DNA of 8,462 bases from Actinomycetota bacterium (GCA_030838265.1 JAUTXA010000043.1:1-8462); one strand, 5' to 3'. Shown: positions 1-5,893, counted from the stretch's first letter. Notes: generated by a model from the sequence alone, not told the origin. Made by a program: numbers and translations.

Positions 1-726
1 GCCGTCGCGCGTATGATTGGCGCCCCGCCGGGATATGTTGGTTACGAGGAAGGCGGACAACTGACCGAAGCCGTACGCCGGCGGCCCTACTCGGTCGTCC
101 TGTTCGACGAGATCGAAAAGGCCCACCCCGACGTCTTCAACACGCTGTTGCAGATCCTCGAAGATGGCCGCCTCACCGATAGCCAGGGCCGCACCGTCGA
201 CTTCAAGAACACCGTGCTCATCATGACCTCGAACCTCGGCACCGCCGATCTGCGCAAGGCCTCACCGGGCTTCGCCAAGAGCAGCGAGGGCGTGACCTAC
301 GAGCGCATGAAGGAGAAGGTCAACGACGCCCTCAAGCAGCACTTCCGGCCCGAGTTCCTGAACCGGCTCGACGACATCATCGTGTTCCACGAGCTGTCGA
401 AGGAAGAGGTCACCGAGATCGTCGACCTGATGATCAAGCGGGTGCAGAACCAGCTCGAGAGCCAAGGCCTCGGGCTCGAGCTCACGCCCGCGGCCAAGCT
501 GCTGCTCGCCACCAAGGGCTACGACCCCACCCTCGGGGCCCGGCCCTTGCGCCGCGAGATCCAGCGCGAGATCGAGGACAAGCTCTCCGAGCGCATCCTC
601 TGGAAGGAGTTCCGGGCCGGCGAGACCATCGTCGTCGACGCCGAGAACGACGAGATCGTCTTCCGCTCCATCGAGAGCGTCGAGCCGCCGCCGGTCGAGC
701 TGGCCGGGGCCGGCCCCGCCGACTGA
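1..726 (+). CDS. clpC: ClpC AAA+ unfoldase, C-terminal part (5' truncated)
   Basis: This is the last 241 codons of a Hsp100/ClpC chaperone, open from the window edge to TGA at 724-726. ClpC hexamers unfold proteins with ATP and feed them to the ClpP protease in the cytoplasm. Visible parts of the second AAA+ domain, numbered from the window edge: pore loop GYVGYEEGG at residues 11-19, Walker B VVLFDEIEKAHP at 32-43 (D36, E37), sensor 1 TSN at 76-78, the arginine-finger segment FRPEFLNR at 115-122, and sensor 2 GARPL at 179-183, followed by the C-terminal small domain. The sequence is closer to mycobacterial ClpC1 than to ClpB; shared stretches include TVDFKNTVLIMTSNLGT. The Walker A motif and N-terminal domains lie outside the window. 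The tail after about residue 225 is short and Pro/Ala-rich. The gene lies upstream of radA and disA, as in Firmicutes. Confidence 0.96.
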   Translation, partial: AVARMIGAPPGYVGYEEGGQLTEAVRRRPYSVVLFDEIEKAHPDVFNTLLQILEDGRLTDSQGRTVDFKNTVLIMTSNLGTADLRKASPGFAKSSEGVTYERMKEKVNDALKQHFRPEFLNRLDDIIVFHELSKEEVTEIVDLMIKRVQNQLESQGLGLELTPAAKLLLATKGYDPTLGARPLRREIQREIEDKLSERILWKEFRAGETIVVDAENDEIVFRSIESVEPPPVELAGAGPAD

Positions 727-731
727 TCGTC

Positions 732-762
732 CACGCCGGGGCGGCTAGCGTGCCCCGGCGTG
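732..762 (+). terminator. Perfect 11-bp inverted repeat between clpC and usp
   Basis: CACGCCGGGGC (732-742) and GCCCCGGCGTG (752-762) are perfect reverse complements around a 9-base loop (743-751). The dyad starts 6 bases after the clpC stop, so it could end clpC transcription. It lacks a T-tract, so it would be an atypical, GC-only hairpin. Its right arm contains the usp GTG start codon (760-762) and its loop contains a -10-like hexamer. It may therefore act as a terminator for clpC, as a dyad around the usp promoter, or as a lid on usp translation in read-through mRNA. The dyad is directly seen; the function is inferred. Confidence 0.5.
746..751 (+). promoter_or_regulatory. -10-like TAGCGT, leaderless usp promoter
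   Basis: TAGCGT fits the actinobacterial TANNNT -10 consensus and ends 8 bases before the usp GTG at 760. Transcription starting about 7-9 bases downstream would begin at or next to the start codon and give a leaderless mRNA. This agrees with the absence of a Shine-Dalgarno before usp. No clear -35 is visible. The hexamer lies in the loop of the 732-762 inverted repeat. Confidence 0.45.
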
Positions 763-1131
763 TACCAGCGCATCCTCGTCGGCACCGACGGGTCCAAGAC
801 GGCGGCCCTGGCCGTCGATCGAGCCGTCGAGATGGCGGCGGCTTTCGGCGCCACCCTCACCATCGCGTCGGCGGGACGGGTCGAGCAGGCCACCGAGGTG
901 GTCGAGTCCGAGGCGGCCCGCCACGCCGGCGCGGGCATCACCATCGAGACCGAGGTGCTCCTCGGGGAGCCGGCGAGCGAGCTCGTCGACCTGGCCGAGT
1001 CGCAGGGCTACGACCTGTTGGTGGTGGGCAACAAGGGCATGACCGGGGCCAGTCGCTTCTTCTTGGGCTCGGTCCCCAACAAGATCAGCCACCACATCCA
1101 TCGTGCCCTTCTCATCGTCCGCACGACCTAG
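760..1131 (+). CDS. Universal stress protein, single UspA domain
   Basis: This 123-residue protein is a single, full-length Usp domain, a small cytoplasmic alpha/beta nucleotide-binding fold induced or needed under stress. The N-terminus MYQRILVGTDGSKTA is the family's first strand, with Asp10 in the adenine-pocket position. The C-terminal part carries the ATP-binding signature G-x2-G-x9-G-S as G90, G93, G103 and S104, so this is probably an ATP-binding type rather than the non-binding UspA type. The GTG start at 760 is fixed by the canonical N-terminus; there is no Shine-Dalgarno, and a -10-like TAGCGT lies 8 bases upstream. Its 3' end overlaps the next gene by 29 bases. Some mycobacterial Usps bind cAMP, but nothing here shows which nucleotide this one binds. 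The partner or process it serves is unknown. Confidence 0.9.
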   Translation: MYQRILVGTDGSKTAALAVDRAVEMAAAFGATLTIASAGRVEQATEVVESEAARHAGAGITIETEVLLGEPASELVDLAESQGYDLLVVGNKGMTGASRFFLGSVPNKISHHIHRALLIVRTT

Positions 1132-1915
1132 GGCCTTCATCCGCCTCCGGGCGGTCCTCGTGGCGGTGGCCGGCGGGTTGGTCTTCGGTGCGTGCAACAT
1201 CACGACTGCTGTCAACACCACTGTCCATCAGGACGGGAGCGGGCGCGTCCAAGTCGTCGTCACCCTCGACGCCGACGCGGCCAAGCGGGCCGCCAGCCAG
1301 TACCCGGAGATGGCCACCGACCTGCGCACCAACGACCTGGTGAAGGCGGGTTGGAAGGTGACGGGGCCCACGGCCCAGCCCGACGGAAGCGCGGTCATCA
1401 CCGCGACCAAGCCCTTCTCGACCTTGGTCGGGGCCCGCACCGCCTTCGGCGAGCTTAGTGGCGCCAACGGGCCCTTCTCCGGCTTCCGCATCACCCAGCA
1501 CCGTCGCTTCCCCTATACAACGACCCGCTTCGAAGGGACGGTCGACCTCTCGGGCGGGCTGAACGGCTTCGGCGACGACAAGCTGCGGGCCACCCTCGGT
1601 GGGCCCGGCATCGGCGTCGACCCCACGCTGCTGCGGGACCGGGCCGGCACCCTTGTCGACCGCCTGCTCAGCTTCAAGGTGGCGGTCATCCTCCCCAAGG
1701 GTCAGCTGGCCTCGAACTCGGCGCTCCCGTTGGGCGACAGTGGCGCGGCCTGGCAACCGAAGCTGGGCGAGAAGGCCCACCTCATCGCCAGCAGCCGCAA
1801 GTACGACCGAGCCCGCCTGGGCTACGCCATCGCCGCGGTGGTCACCGGAGTCGCCGCCCTGGCGCTGTTCCTCTGGGCCATCGGCAAGACCCTGCGCAGC
1901 CGCCGCCGCGCCTAG
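1103..1915 (+). CDS. Putative lipoprotein with C-terminal membrane anchor, LppM/DUF3153-like
   Basis: This 270-residue protein has an Arg-rich n-region (R8, R10, R14, R16), a hydrophobic stretch (residues 17-30) and then Cys31 in the context LVFGAC. That resembles a lipobox, although Phe at -3 is unusual. A mostly beta-type extracytoplasmic region follows (about 32-235), including repeated Thr/Val-rich strands and an FEGTVDLSGGLNGFG segment. A transmembrane helix spans about 239-260 and ends in a basic cytoplasmic tail (LRSRRRA). The order lipobox, soluble domain, C-terminal helix resembles the LppM/DUF3153 family of Actinobacteria, whose molecular role is poorly defined; I assign it by architecture and gist of sequence only. 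The GTG start at 1103 overlaps usp by 29 bases and is the only start that leaves a full signal peptide; the next in-frame GTG (1160) removes the basic region. Translation is probably coupled to usp. Confidence 0.7.
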   Translation: MPFSSSARPRAFIRLRAVLVAVAGGLVFGACNITTAVNTTVHQDGSGRVQVVVTLDADAAKRAASQYPEMATDLRTNDLVKAGWKVTGPTAQPDGSAVITATKPFSTLVGARTAFGELSGANGPFSGFRITQHRRFPYTTTRFEGTVDLSGGLNGFGDDKLRATLGGPGIGVDPTLLRDRAGTLVDRLLSFKVAVILPKGQLASNSALPLGDSGAAWQPKLGEKAHLIASSRKYDRARLGYAIAAVVTGVAALALFLWAIGKTLRSRRRA

Positions 1916-1930
1916 GGGATGGGGGATGGC

Positions 1931-1946
1931 GGGTGCTGTCCCACCC
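1931..1946 (+). terminator. Weak hairpin after the lipoprotein gene
   Basis: GGGTG (1931-1935) pairs with CACCC (1942-1946) around a 6-base loop, 15 bases after the lipoprotein gene's TAG stop (1913-1915). No T-tract follows. It could end the usp-lipoprotein transcript, but the stem is short. It overlaps, and would compete with, the dyad around the radA -10. Confidence 0.25.
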
Positions 1947-1963
1947 CGAACGTACGATCGGGG
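1944..1963 (+). promoter_or_regulatory. radA -10-like TACGAT inside an inverted repeat
   Basis: TACGAT (1953-1958) fits TANNNT and ends 6 bases before the radA ATG at 1965, so a transcript from it would be leaderless. It sits mostly in the 8-base loop between CCCCGA (1944-1949) and TCGGGG (1958-1963), a 6-bp perfect inverted repeat. The G-run before the ATG is too close to act as a normal Shine-Dalgarno. No -35 is recognisable. Confidence 0.4.
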
Positions 1964-1964
1964 G

Positions 1965-3353
1965 ATGGCCAAGCTGCGGACGATCTACCGGTGTACCGAG
2001 TGCGGCGGCGCCGCGCCCCAGTGGGCCGGGAAGTGCCCTTCGTGTGGCGAGTGGAACTCCCTCGTCGAGGAGGTCGAGGAGGTGAGTGCTCGGGCCTCCG
2101 CTCCTGCCGCCGTCCGCCCACCCGGCGAGTCGCCCGTCCCCCTCGGCGAGGTCGATCTCACCGAGCACTCGGCCCGGCCCACGGGCATCGGCGAGCTCGA
2201 CCGTGTCCTGGGCGGCGGCCTGGTGCCCGGCTCGGTGACCCTGGTCGGCGGCGAGCCCGGCATAGGGAAGTCCACGCTGCTCCTGCAAGCCCTCGGCGCT
2301 CTGGCCGGCACGGGGCGCCGCGTCCTGCTCGTCTCGGCCGAGGAGTCGAAGCAGCAGGTCCGGATGCGGGCCGCTCGTCTCGGTGCCCTCGCCCCCGAGC
2401 TCTACGTGGTGGCCGAGACGTCGCTGCCCGACATCGTCGGCGCCATCGAGCAGACCAAGCCCGAGGCGGTGGTGATCGACTCGATTCAGACCATCTACGA
2501 CCCCGACATCGGCTCGGCGCCGGGGTCGGTCGTGCAGGTGCGCGAGTGCGCCCATCGGCTGGTCGGGGTGGCCAAGCAGCAAGGCATCTGCATGATGCTG
2601 GTCGGCCATGTCACCAAGGAGGGCACCCTCGCCGGCCCCCGAGTGCTCGAGCACGTGGTCGACACCGTCCTCAGCTTCGAGGGCGAGCGTCACCACGCCC
2701 TTCGCCTGCTGCGGGCCTCGAAGCACCGGTTCGGGCCGACGGGCGAGCTGGGCATCTTCGAGATGACCGAGGCGGGCATGACGGGGATGCCCGACGCCGC
2801 CGGCCTCCTGCTCGACGACCGCCAGGTCGGCGTCCCGGGGTCAGTGGTGGTGCCGGCCATCGAGGGCCAGCGCCCGCTCCTCGTCGAGATCCAGGCCCTC
2901 ATCGGCGACCACGAGAGCCCGATGCCGAGCCGCTCGGCCCAAGGGCTCGACTCCCGCCGCCTGCCGGTCCTGCTCGCCGTGCTCAACCAGCATGCCGGGT
3001 ACTGGCTGGGCAAGCGCGACGTCTACACGTCGGCGGTGGGCGGGGTGCGCATCAATGAGCCCGCCGTCGACCTCGCCGTCGCCCTCGCCGTGATGTCGGC
3101 CCAGTCGGGAACCGCGCTCCCTCCCGGCGTGGTGGCCTGCGGCGAGGTCGGCCTCGGCGGCGAGGTGCGCCAGGTGGGCCACTTGCAGCGACGGCTGGCC
3201 GAGGCGGCCCGGCTGGGCTTCACCCATGCCGTCGTCCCTCTGTCGTCGCCCGAGCCGCCGCCGGGCATCGTCGCCCTGCGGGTTCCGGACATCCGCACCG
3301 CGGCCAAGGTGTTCAGCCTCACGCCGCGAAAGATGGAGAAGGCCTCGGAGTAG
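1965..3353 (+). CDS. radA: DNA repair protein RadA (Sms)
   Basis: This 462-residue RecA-like ATPase processes recombination intermediates by driving branch migration at D-loops, and acts in DNA repair in the cytoplasm. All family parts are present: an N-terminal zinc finger with CxxC pairs C10/C13 and C24/C27; Walker A GEPGIGKST at 96-104; Walker B around AVVIDSIQTI (168-177, D172); the RadA-specific motif near 253-257, read here as KHRFG instead of the usual KNRFG; and a Lon-protease-like C-terminal domain (about 300-450, with GGVRINEPAVDLAVALAVMSA-type and CGEVGLGGEVRQVG segments). Length is normal for the family. ATG 1965 gives the canonical MAKLRTIYRC start. An in-frame ATG at 1926 would add 13 non-family residues and is less likely. 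The gene directly precedes disA, 9 bases away; in B. subtilis RadA binds DisA and inhibits it. Confidence 0.97.
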   Translation: MAKLRTIYRCTECGGAAPQWAGKCPSCGEWNSLVEEVEEVSARASAPAAVRPPGESPVPLGEVDLTEHSARPTGIGELDRVLGGGLVPGSVTLVGGEPGIGKSTLLLQALGALAGTGRRVLLVSAEESKQQVRMRAARLGALAPELYVVAETSLPDIVGAIEQTKPEAVVIDSIQTIYDPDIGSAPGSVVQVRECAHRLVGVAKQQGICMMLVGHVTKEGTLAGPRVLEHVVDTVLSFEGERHHALRLLRASKHRFGPTGELGIFEMTEAGMTGMPDAAGLLLDDRQVGVPGSVVVPAIEGQRPLLVEIQALIGDHESPMPSRSAQGLDSRRLPVLLAVLNQHAGYWLGKRDVYTSAVGGVRINEPAVDLAVALAVMSAQSGTALPPGVVACGEVGLGGEVRQVGHLQRRLAEAARLGFTHAVVPLSSPEPPPGIVALRVPDIRTAAKVFSLTPRKMEKASE

Positions 3354-3356
3354 CAT
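3351..3356 (+). promoter_or_regulatory. -10-like TAGCAT, leaderless disA promoter
   Basis: TAGCAT fits TANNNT and ends 6 bases before the disA GTG at 3363. Its first three bases are the radA stop codon TAG, so the promoter is written over the end of radA. There is no Shine-Dalgarno for disA and no clear -35. The same hexamer occurs at 4452-4457, before the hydrolase gene. Confidence 0.4.
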
Positions 3357-3362
3357 CGCGTC

Positions 3363-4439
3363 GTGCTCGCACGGCGTAGTGCAGCGATGATCGACTCTCT
3401 GGCGGCCGTGGCCCCGGGACGTCCGCTGCGGGAAGGACTCGATCGCATCCTGCAGGCCAACATGGGTGCTCTCATCGTCGTGGGCGATGGGCCCGAGGTG
3501 TTGGCCATCTGCTCGGGCGGCTTCCTGCTCGACGCCGAGTTCACCCCTCAGCGCCTGTCCGAGCTGGCCAAGATGGACGGCGCCATCGTGCTGGCCAAGG
3601 ACGCCAGCCGCATCGCCCGGGCCAACGTGCACCTCGTCCCCAACCCCAACGTCCCGACGTCGGAGACCGGAACCCGCCATCGCACGGCCGAGCGGGTCGC
3701 CCGCTCGCTCGACGTCCCCGTGATCTCGGTGTCCGAGGACATGTCGATCGTCGCCGTCTACCGGGGCGACATGAAGCACCCGCTCGACCCCATCCCGCGA
3801 CTCCTCAACCGGGCCAACACCGCGTTGCAGACCCTCGAGCGGTACAAGAACCGTCTCGACACGGTGAGCGGGTCGCTCTCGGCTCTCGAGGTCGAGGATC
3901 TGGTGACGGTGCGCGACGTCATGACCGTGCTGCAGCGGGCCGAGATGGTGCGGCGCATCGCCGAGGAGATCGACGGCTTCATCGTCGAGCTGGGCAGCGA
4001 CGGCCGCCTCGTGCTCCTCCAGCTCGACGAGCTCATGGGCGGCGTCGAGGACGACCGCCGCCTCGTCATCAAGGACTACTTCCGCCAGGGCGAGGATGAC
4101 TTCTCGCTCGAGGAAGCCCTCACCCTGCTCAGCGACCTCACCACCGAGGACCTCCTCGATCTCAAGGGGGTCGCCGAGGTCCTCCACCTCGCCGGGCCGG
4201 CGGGCGAGCTCGACACCAGCGCCCAACCCCGCGGCTACCGGTTGCTGTCGAAGATCCCCCGGCTGCCGGAGGCGATCATCGAGAAGATCGTCGCTCGCTT
4301 CGGCACCCTCCAGAAGATCATGCGAGCCACCACCAACGAGCTCGACGACGTCGAGGGGGTGGGCGAAGCCCGGGCTCGGGCCATCAAGGAAGGCCTCTCC
4401 CGGCTGGCCGAGAGCAGCATCCTCGACCGCTACACCTGA
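3363..4439 (+). CDS. disA: DNA integrity scanning protein DisA, diadenylate cyclase
   Basis: This 358-residue enzyme joins two ATP into the second messenger c-di-AMP. DisA octamers slide on DNA and lower synthesis when they meet branched structures, linking damage to c-di-AMP levels. The N-terminal DAC domain holds both catalytic motifs intact: DGA at 72-74 and RHRTAER at 105-111. A helical spine (about 150-290) follows, and the C-terminal DNA-binding helix-hairpin-helix region carries KIPRLPEAIIEKI (297-309) and VEGVGEARARAIKEGLSRL (330-348). Length is normal (B. subtilis about 360). The start is GTG 3363, which leaves the expected short lead before AAVAPGRPLR; ATG 3387 (residue 9) is a possible alternative. 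A separate promoter at 3351-3356 may let it be made apart from radA. No phosphodiesterase for c-di-AMP is visible in this window. Confidence 0.97.
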   Translation: MLARRSAAMIDSLAAVAPGRPLREGLDRILQANMGALIVVGDGPEVLAICSGGFLLDAEFTPQRLSELAKMDGAIVLAKDASRIARANVHLVPNPNVPTSETGTRHRTAERVARSLDVPVISVSEDMSIVAVYRGDMKHPLDPIPRLLNRANTALQTLERYKNRLDTVSGSLSALEVEDLVTVRDVMTVLQRAEMVRRIAEEIDGFIVELGSDGRLVLLQLDELMGGVEDDRRLVIKDYFRQGEDDFSLEEALTLLSDLTTEDLLDLKGVAEVLHLAGPAGELDTSAQPRGYRLLSKIPRLPEAIIEKIVARFGTLQKIMRATTNELDDVEGVGEARARAIKEGLSRLAESSILDRYT

Positions 4440-4446
4440 GCGCCGC

Positions 4447-4464
4447 GTCGGTAGCATCGCCGAC
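4447..4464 (+). promoter_or_regulatory. -10-like TAGCAT in a dyad before the hydrolase gene
   Basis: TAGCAT (4452-4457) ends 8 bases before GTG 4466 and would give a leaderless transcript. It lies in the 8-base loop of a 5-bp inverted repeat, GTCGG (4447-4451) and CCGAC (4460-4464). The repeat starts 7 bases after the disA stop and could also act on disA read-through. No Shine-Dalgarno or -35 is seen. Confidence 0.4.
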
Positions 4465-4465
4465 C

Positions 4466-5122
4466 GTGCGCATCACACTCCCCTCCGGGACCCCGGCCGA
4501 GCTGGCCCAACCTCAAGGCGAGCCGACCATGGGCCTGGTCGTCGTCCCCGACATCTTCGGGCTGCGGCCCCTGTTCGACGACCTGGCCGCCCGTCTCGCC
4601 ACCGACCAGGGGTGGGCGGTGTGCGCCGTCGAGCCCTTCCCGGGCCAGGAGGATCTCGACATCGACGGACGGTTCGCCGTCATCCCCGAGCTTGACGACG
4701 GACGGGTCATGGCCGACCTCATCGCGGGCGCCGATGCCACCGGGTGCGCCCGGGTCGGCGTCCTCGGGTTCTGCATGGGTGGCATGTACACGTTGAAGGC
4801 GGCGGGGACGGGTCGCTTCGACGCCGCCGCCGCCTTCTACGGGATGATCCGCCTACCCGTTGCCTGGCGCGGCGACGGTCAGGGCGAGCCGCTCGAGTCC
4901 GTGGCCAAGGCGCCGTGCCCGGTGCTTGCGGTCGTCGGTGGCAAGGATCCCTACACCCCGCCCGAGGACGTGGCCGCCCTGCGGGCCGCCAACGAGCGCG
5001 TGACGGTGGCCGAGTACCCCGAGGCCGAGCACGGCTTCGTGCACGACCCCGCCCGTCCCGCCCATAGGCCGGGCGACGCGGCCGATGCCTGGCGCCGCGC
5101 CATCGCAGTCCTCACCGGCTGA
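4466..5122 (+). CDS. Dienelactone hydrolase family protein
   Basis: This 218-residue cytoplasmic alpha/beta hydrolase of the dienelactone hydrolase (DLH) family shows the Cys-Asp-His triad: nucleophile Cys103 in GFCMGG, Asp161 in VGGKDPYTP and His189 in EAEHGFVHD. The N-terminal region has the typical VVVPDIFGLRPLFDDLAARLA segment. DLH proper opens dienelactone to maleylacetate in chlorocatechol breakdown, but most family members have unknown ester or lactone substrates, and no aromatic-degradation gene is nearby. The substrate therefore cannot be named. Length is close to the family norm (about 230). GTG 4466 is preceded by a -10-like TAGCAT and no Shine-Dalgarno. The gene lies between disA and a convergent regulator gene and has no evident link to either. 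Confidence 0.9.
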   Translation: MRITLPSGTPAELAQPQGEPTMGLVVVPDIFGLRPLFDDLAARLATDQGWAVCAVEPFPGQEDLDIDGRFAVIPELDDGRVMADLIAGADATGCARVGVLGFCMGGMYTLKAAGTGRFDAAAAFYGMIRLPVAWRGDGQGEPLESVAKAPCPVLAVVGGKDPYTPPEDVAALRAANERVTVAEYPEAEHGFVHDPARPAHRPGDAADAWRRAIAVLTG

Positions 5123-5130
5123 ACCGCGGG

Positions 5131-5152
5131 CCGCCGTTACGCCGAGCGGCGG
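5131..5152. terminator. Possible shared terminator hairpin between convergent genes
   Basis: CCGCCG (5131-5136) and CGGCGG (5147-5152) form a 6-bp stem, extendable by a T-G and a T-A pair, around a loop that holds the crp stop codon (complement of 5137-5139). It lies 8 bases after the hydrolase stop. Being symmetrical, it could serve both converging transcripts. There is no T-tract on either side, so the call is tentative. Confidence 0.3.
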
Positions 5153-5796
5153 GTCAGCTGGACGCGGTCGAGGATGCGGTAGCGGCGGTCGCCCTGCTCG
5201 ATCCAGCCCAGGCGGATGAAGGCGGAGATGGCCTTGTTCACCCGCTCCCGGCTGGCGCCGACCATGGCGGCCAGCTCCTCCTGGGTGACGGGCAGGATGA
5301 ACTCGTCGGCCTCGCCGGCCAGCTCGAGCAGGCGCTTGGCGGTGCGGCCGGTGACGTCGAGGAACACCGAGTCGGCGAGGGCGGCGTCGGTGACTCTGAT
5401 GCGCTGGGCCAGCAGGGCCACGACGCCCCAGAGCAGCTCGGGCTTGGCCTCGAGCACCCGGCGGACGGCGTCGAATGGAACCTCGACCAGCTCGGACGGT
5501 TCGAGGGCCCTGGCGTCGGCCGATCGGCCCTCGCCGTCGAACAGCGACATCTCGCCGAACAGATCGCCCTCCTCCATGAGGGCCACGACCGACTCGCGCC
5601 CGTCGACCGAGCGCCGGGCGATGGCGATTCGGCCGCTCAGGACCACGTACAGACGGTCGGCGGCGTCGTCCTCGCTGAAGACCAGATCGTTGCGCTGGAG
5701 GGCGATGGCCGAGGCATCGGCGACGATCTGGGCCAGGGCGTCGTCGCCCAGCGTGCGAAAGAGCTCTGCCTTCGCCAGAAGCCCGCCGATGTCCAC
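5137..5796 (-). CDS. crp: Crp/Fnr family transcription regulator, cAMP-receptor-like
   Basis: This 219-residue regulator is close in length and sequence to mycobacterial Crp (Rv3676 type), a dimeric DNA-binding protein tuned by cAMP. The N-terminal cyclic-nucleotide domain (about 10-115) includes LYVVLSGRIAI and the phosphate-binding cassette FGEMSLFDGEGRSADA, keeping Glu82, Arg91 and Ser92, the key cAMP-contact positions. The dimer helix (about 118-145) is followed by FLDVTGR, a hinge shared with E. coli Crp. On that helix the E. coli T127-S128 pair reads T136-D137, so affinity may differ. The winged helix-turn-helix spans about 171-205, with TQEELAAMVGASRERVNKAI; the recognition helix carries R183 and E184. 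There is no iron-sulphur cysteine cluster, so it is not an Fnr. The GTG start matches the mycobacterial N-terminus and has a -10-like hexamer 8 bases upstream. It diverges from carD. Confidence 0.88.
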   Translation of the reverse strand: MDIGGLLAKAELFRTLGDDALAQIVADASAIALQRNDLVFSEDDAADRLYVVLSGRIAIARRSVDGRESVVALMEEGDLFGEMSLFDGEGRSADARALEPSELVEVPFDAVRRVLEAKPELLWGVVALLAQRIRVTDAALADSVFLDVTGRTAKRLLELAGEADEFILPVTQEELAAMVGASRERVNKAISAFIRLGWIEQGDRRYRILDRVQLTRRSA

Positions 5797-5799
5797 GGG

Positions 5800-5819
5800 C
5801 CGGGAGACTAGTCCCCGGG
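5800..5819 (-). promoter_or_regulatory. crp -10-like TAGTCT within an imperfect palindrome
   Basis: On the minus strand TAGTCT (plus-strand 5805-5810) ends 8 bases before the crp GTG (5796), so crp is probably leaderless. It overlaps a 20-bp imperfect palindrome centred on ACTAGT (5807-5812), with 8 of 10 base pairs symmetric from 5800 to 5819. A protein bound there would cover the -10 and the transcription start. The palindrome does not resemble the TGTGA-N6-TCACA Crp site. An operator role is inference. Confidence 0.4.
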
Positions 5820-5859
5820 GTGGGTCGGTTGGCCTACCCAGGAAATGTCTGGCACCCTA

Positions 5860-5872
5860 GGTGGACTCCACC
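5860..5872 (+). promoter_or_regulatory. Dyad upstream of carD, possible operator or leader hairpin
   Basis: GGTGGA (5860-5865) and TCCACC (5867-5872) are perfect inverted halves around one C, inside the 100-base crp-carD gap. CACC (5853-5856) is a second possible partner for GGTG (5860-5863), so two alternative pairings exist. As DNA it could be an operator; as RNA it could form a GGTGG/CCACC hairpin 25 bases before the carD start. I could not place a convincing carD promoter in the gap; TTGGCC at 5829-5834 is a weak -35 candidate without a well-spaced -10. Confidence 0.3.
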
Positions 5873-5887
5873 CGTACCTCTGCCCCT

Positions 5888-5893
5888 GGGAGA
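5888..5893 (+). promoter_or_regulatory. carD ribosome binding site
   Basis: GGGAGA lies 3 bases before the ATG at 5897, within a purine run GGGAGAAGA. It decides for ATG 5897 over the upstream in-frame GTG at 5861. It is the clearest Shine-Dalgarno in the window, so carD probably has a leader, unlike the genes before it. CCTGGG (5885-5890), which overlaps it, is complementary to CCCAGG at 5837-5842. Confidence 0.55.

Noticed and set aside
1599..1964. N-terminal extension of RadA reaching back into the lipoprotein gene
   Set aside because: RadA proteins begin at the MAK...YRC zinc finger. The extension lies in a shifted frame over the lipoprotein gene and shows no domain.
1919..3058. Open frame (379 codons) in another frame over radA
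   Set aside because: The translation is almost entirely Arg/Gly/Pro/Ala, typical of a shifted frame in GC-rich coding DNA, while the radA frame is complete.
2841..4457. Long open frame (538 codons) on the minus strand opposite radA and disA
   Set aside because: It lies antisense to two intact, well-recognised genes. Its translation has no recognisable domain and is the usual by-product of GC-rich codon use.
5216..5860. Open frame (214 codons) on the plus strand opposite crp
   Set aside because: The Ser/Arg/Thr-rich translation lacks any family feature, and the opposite strand encodes an intact Crp-type protein.
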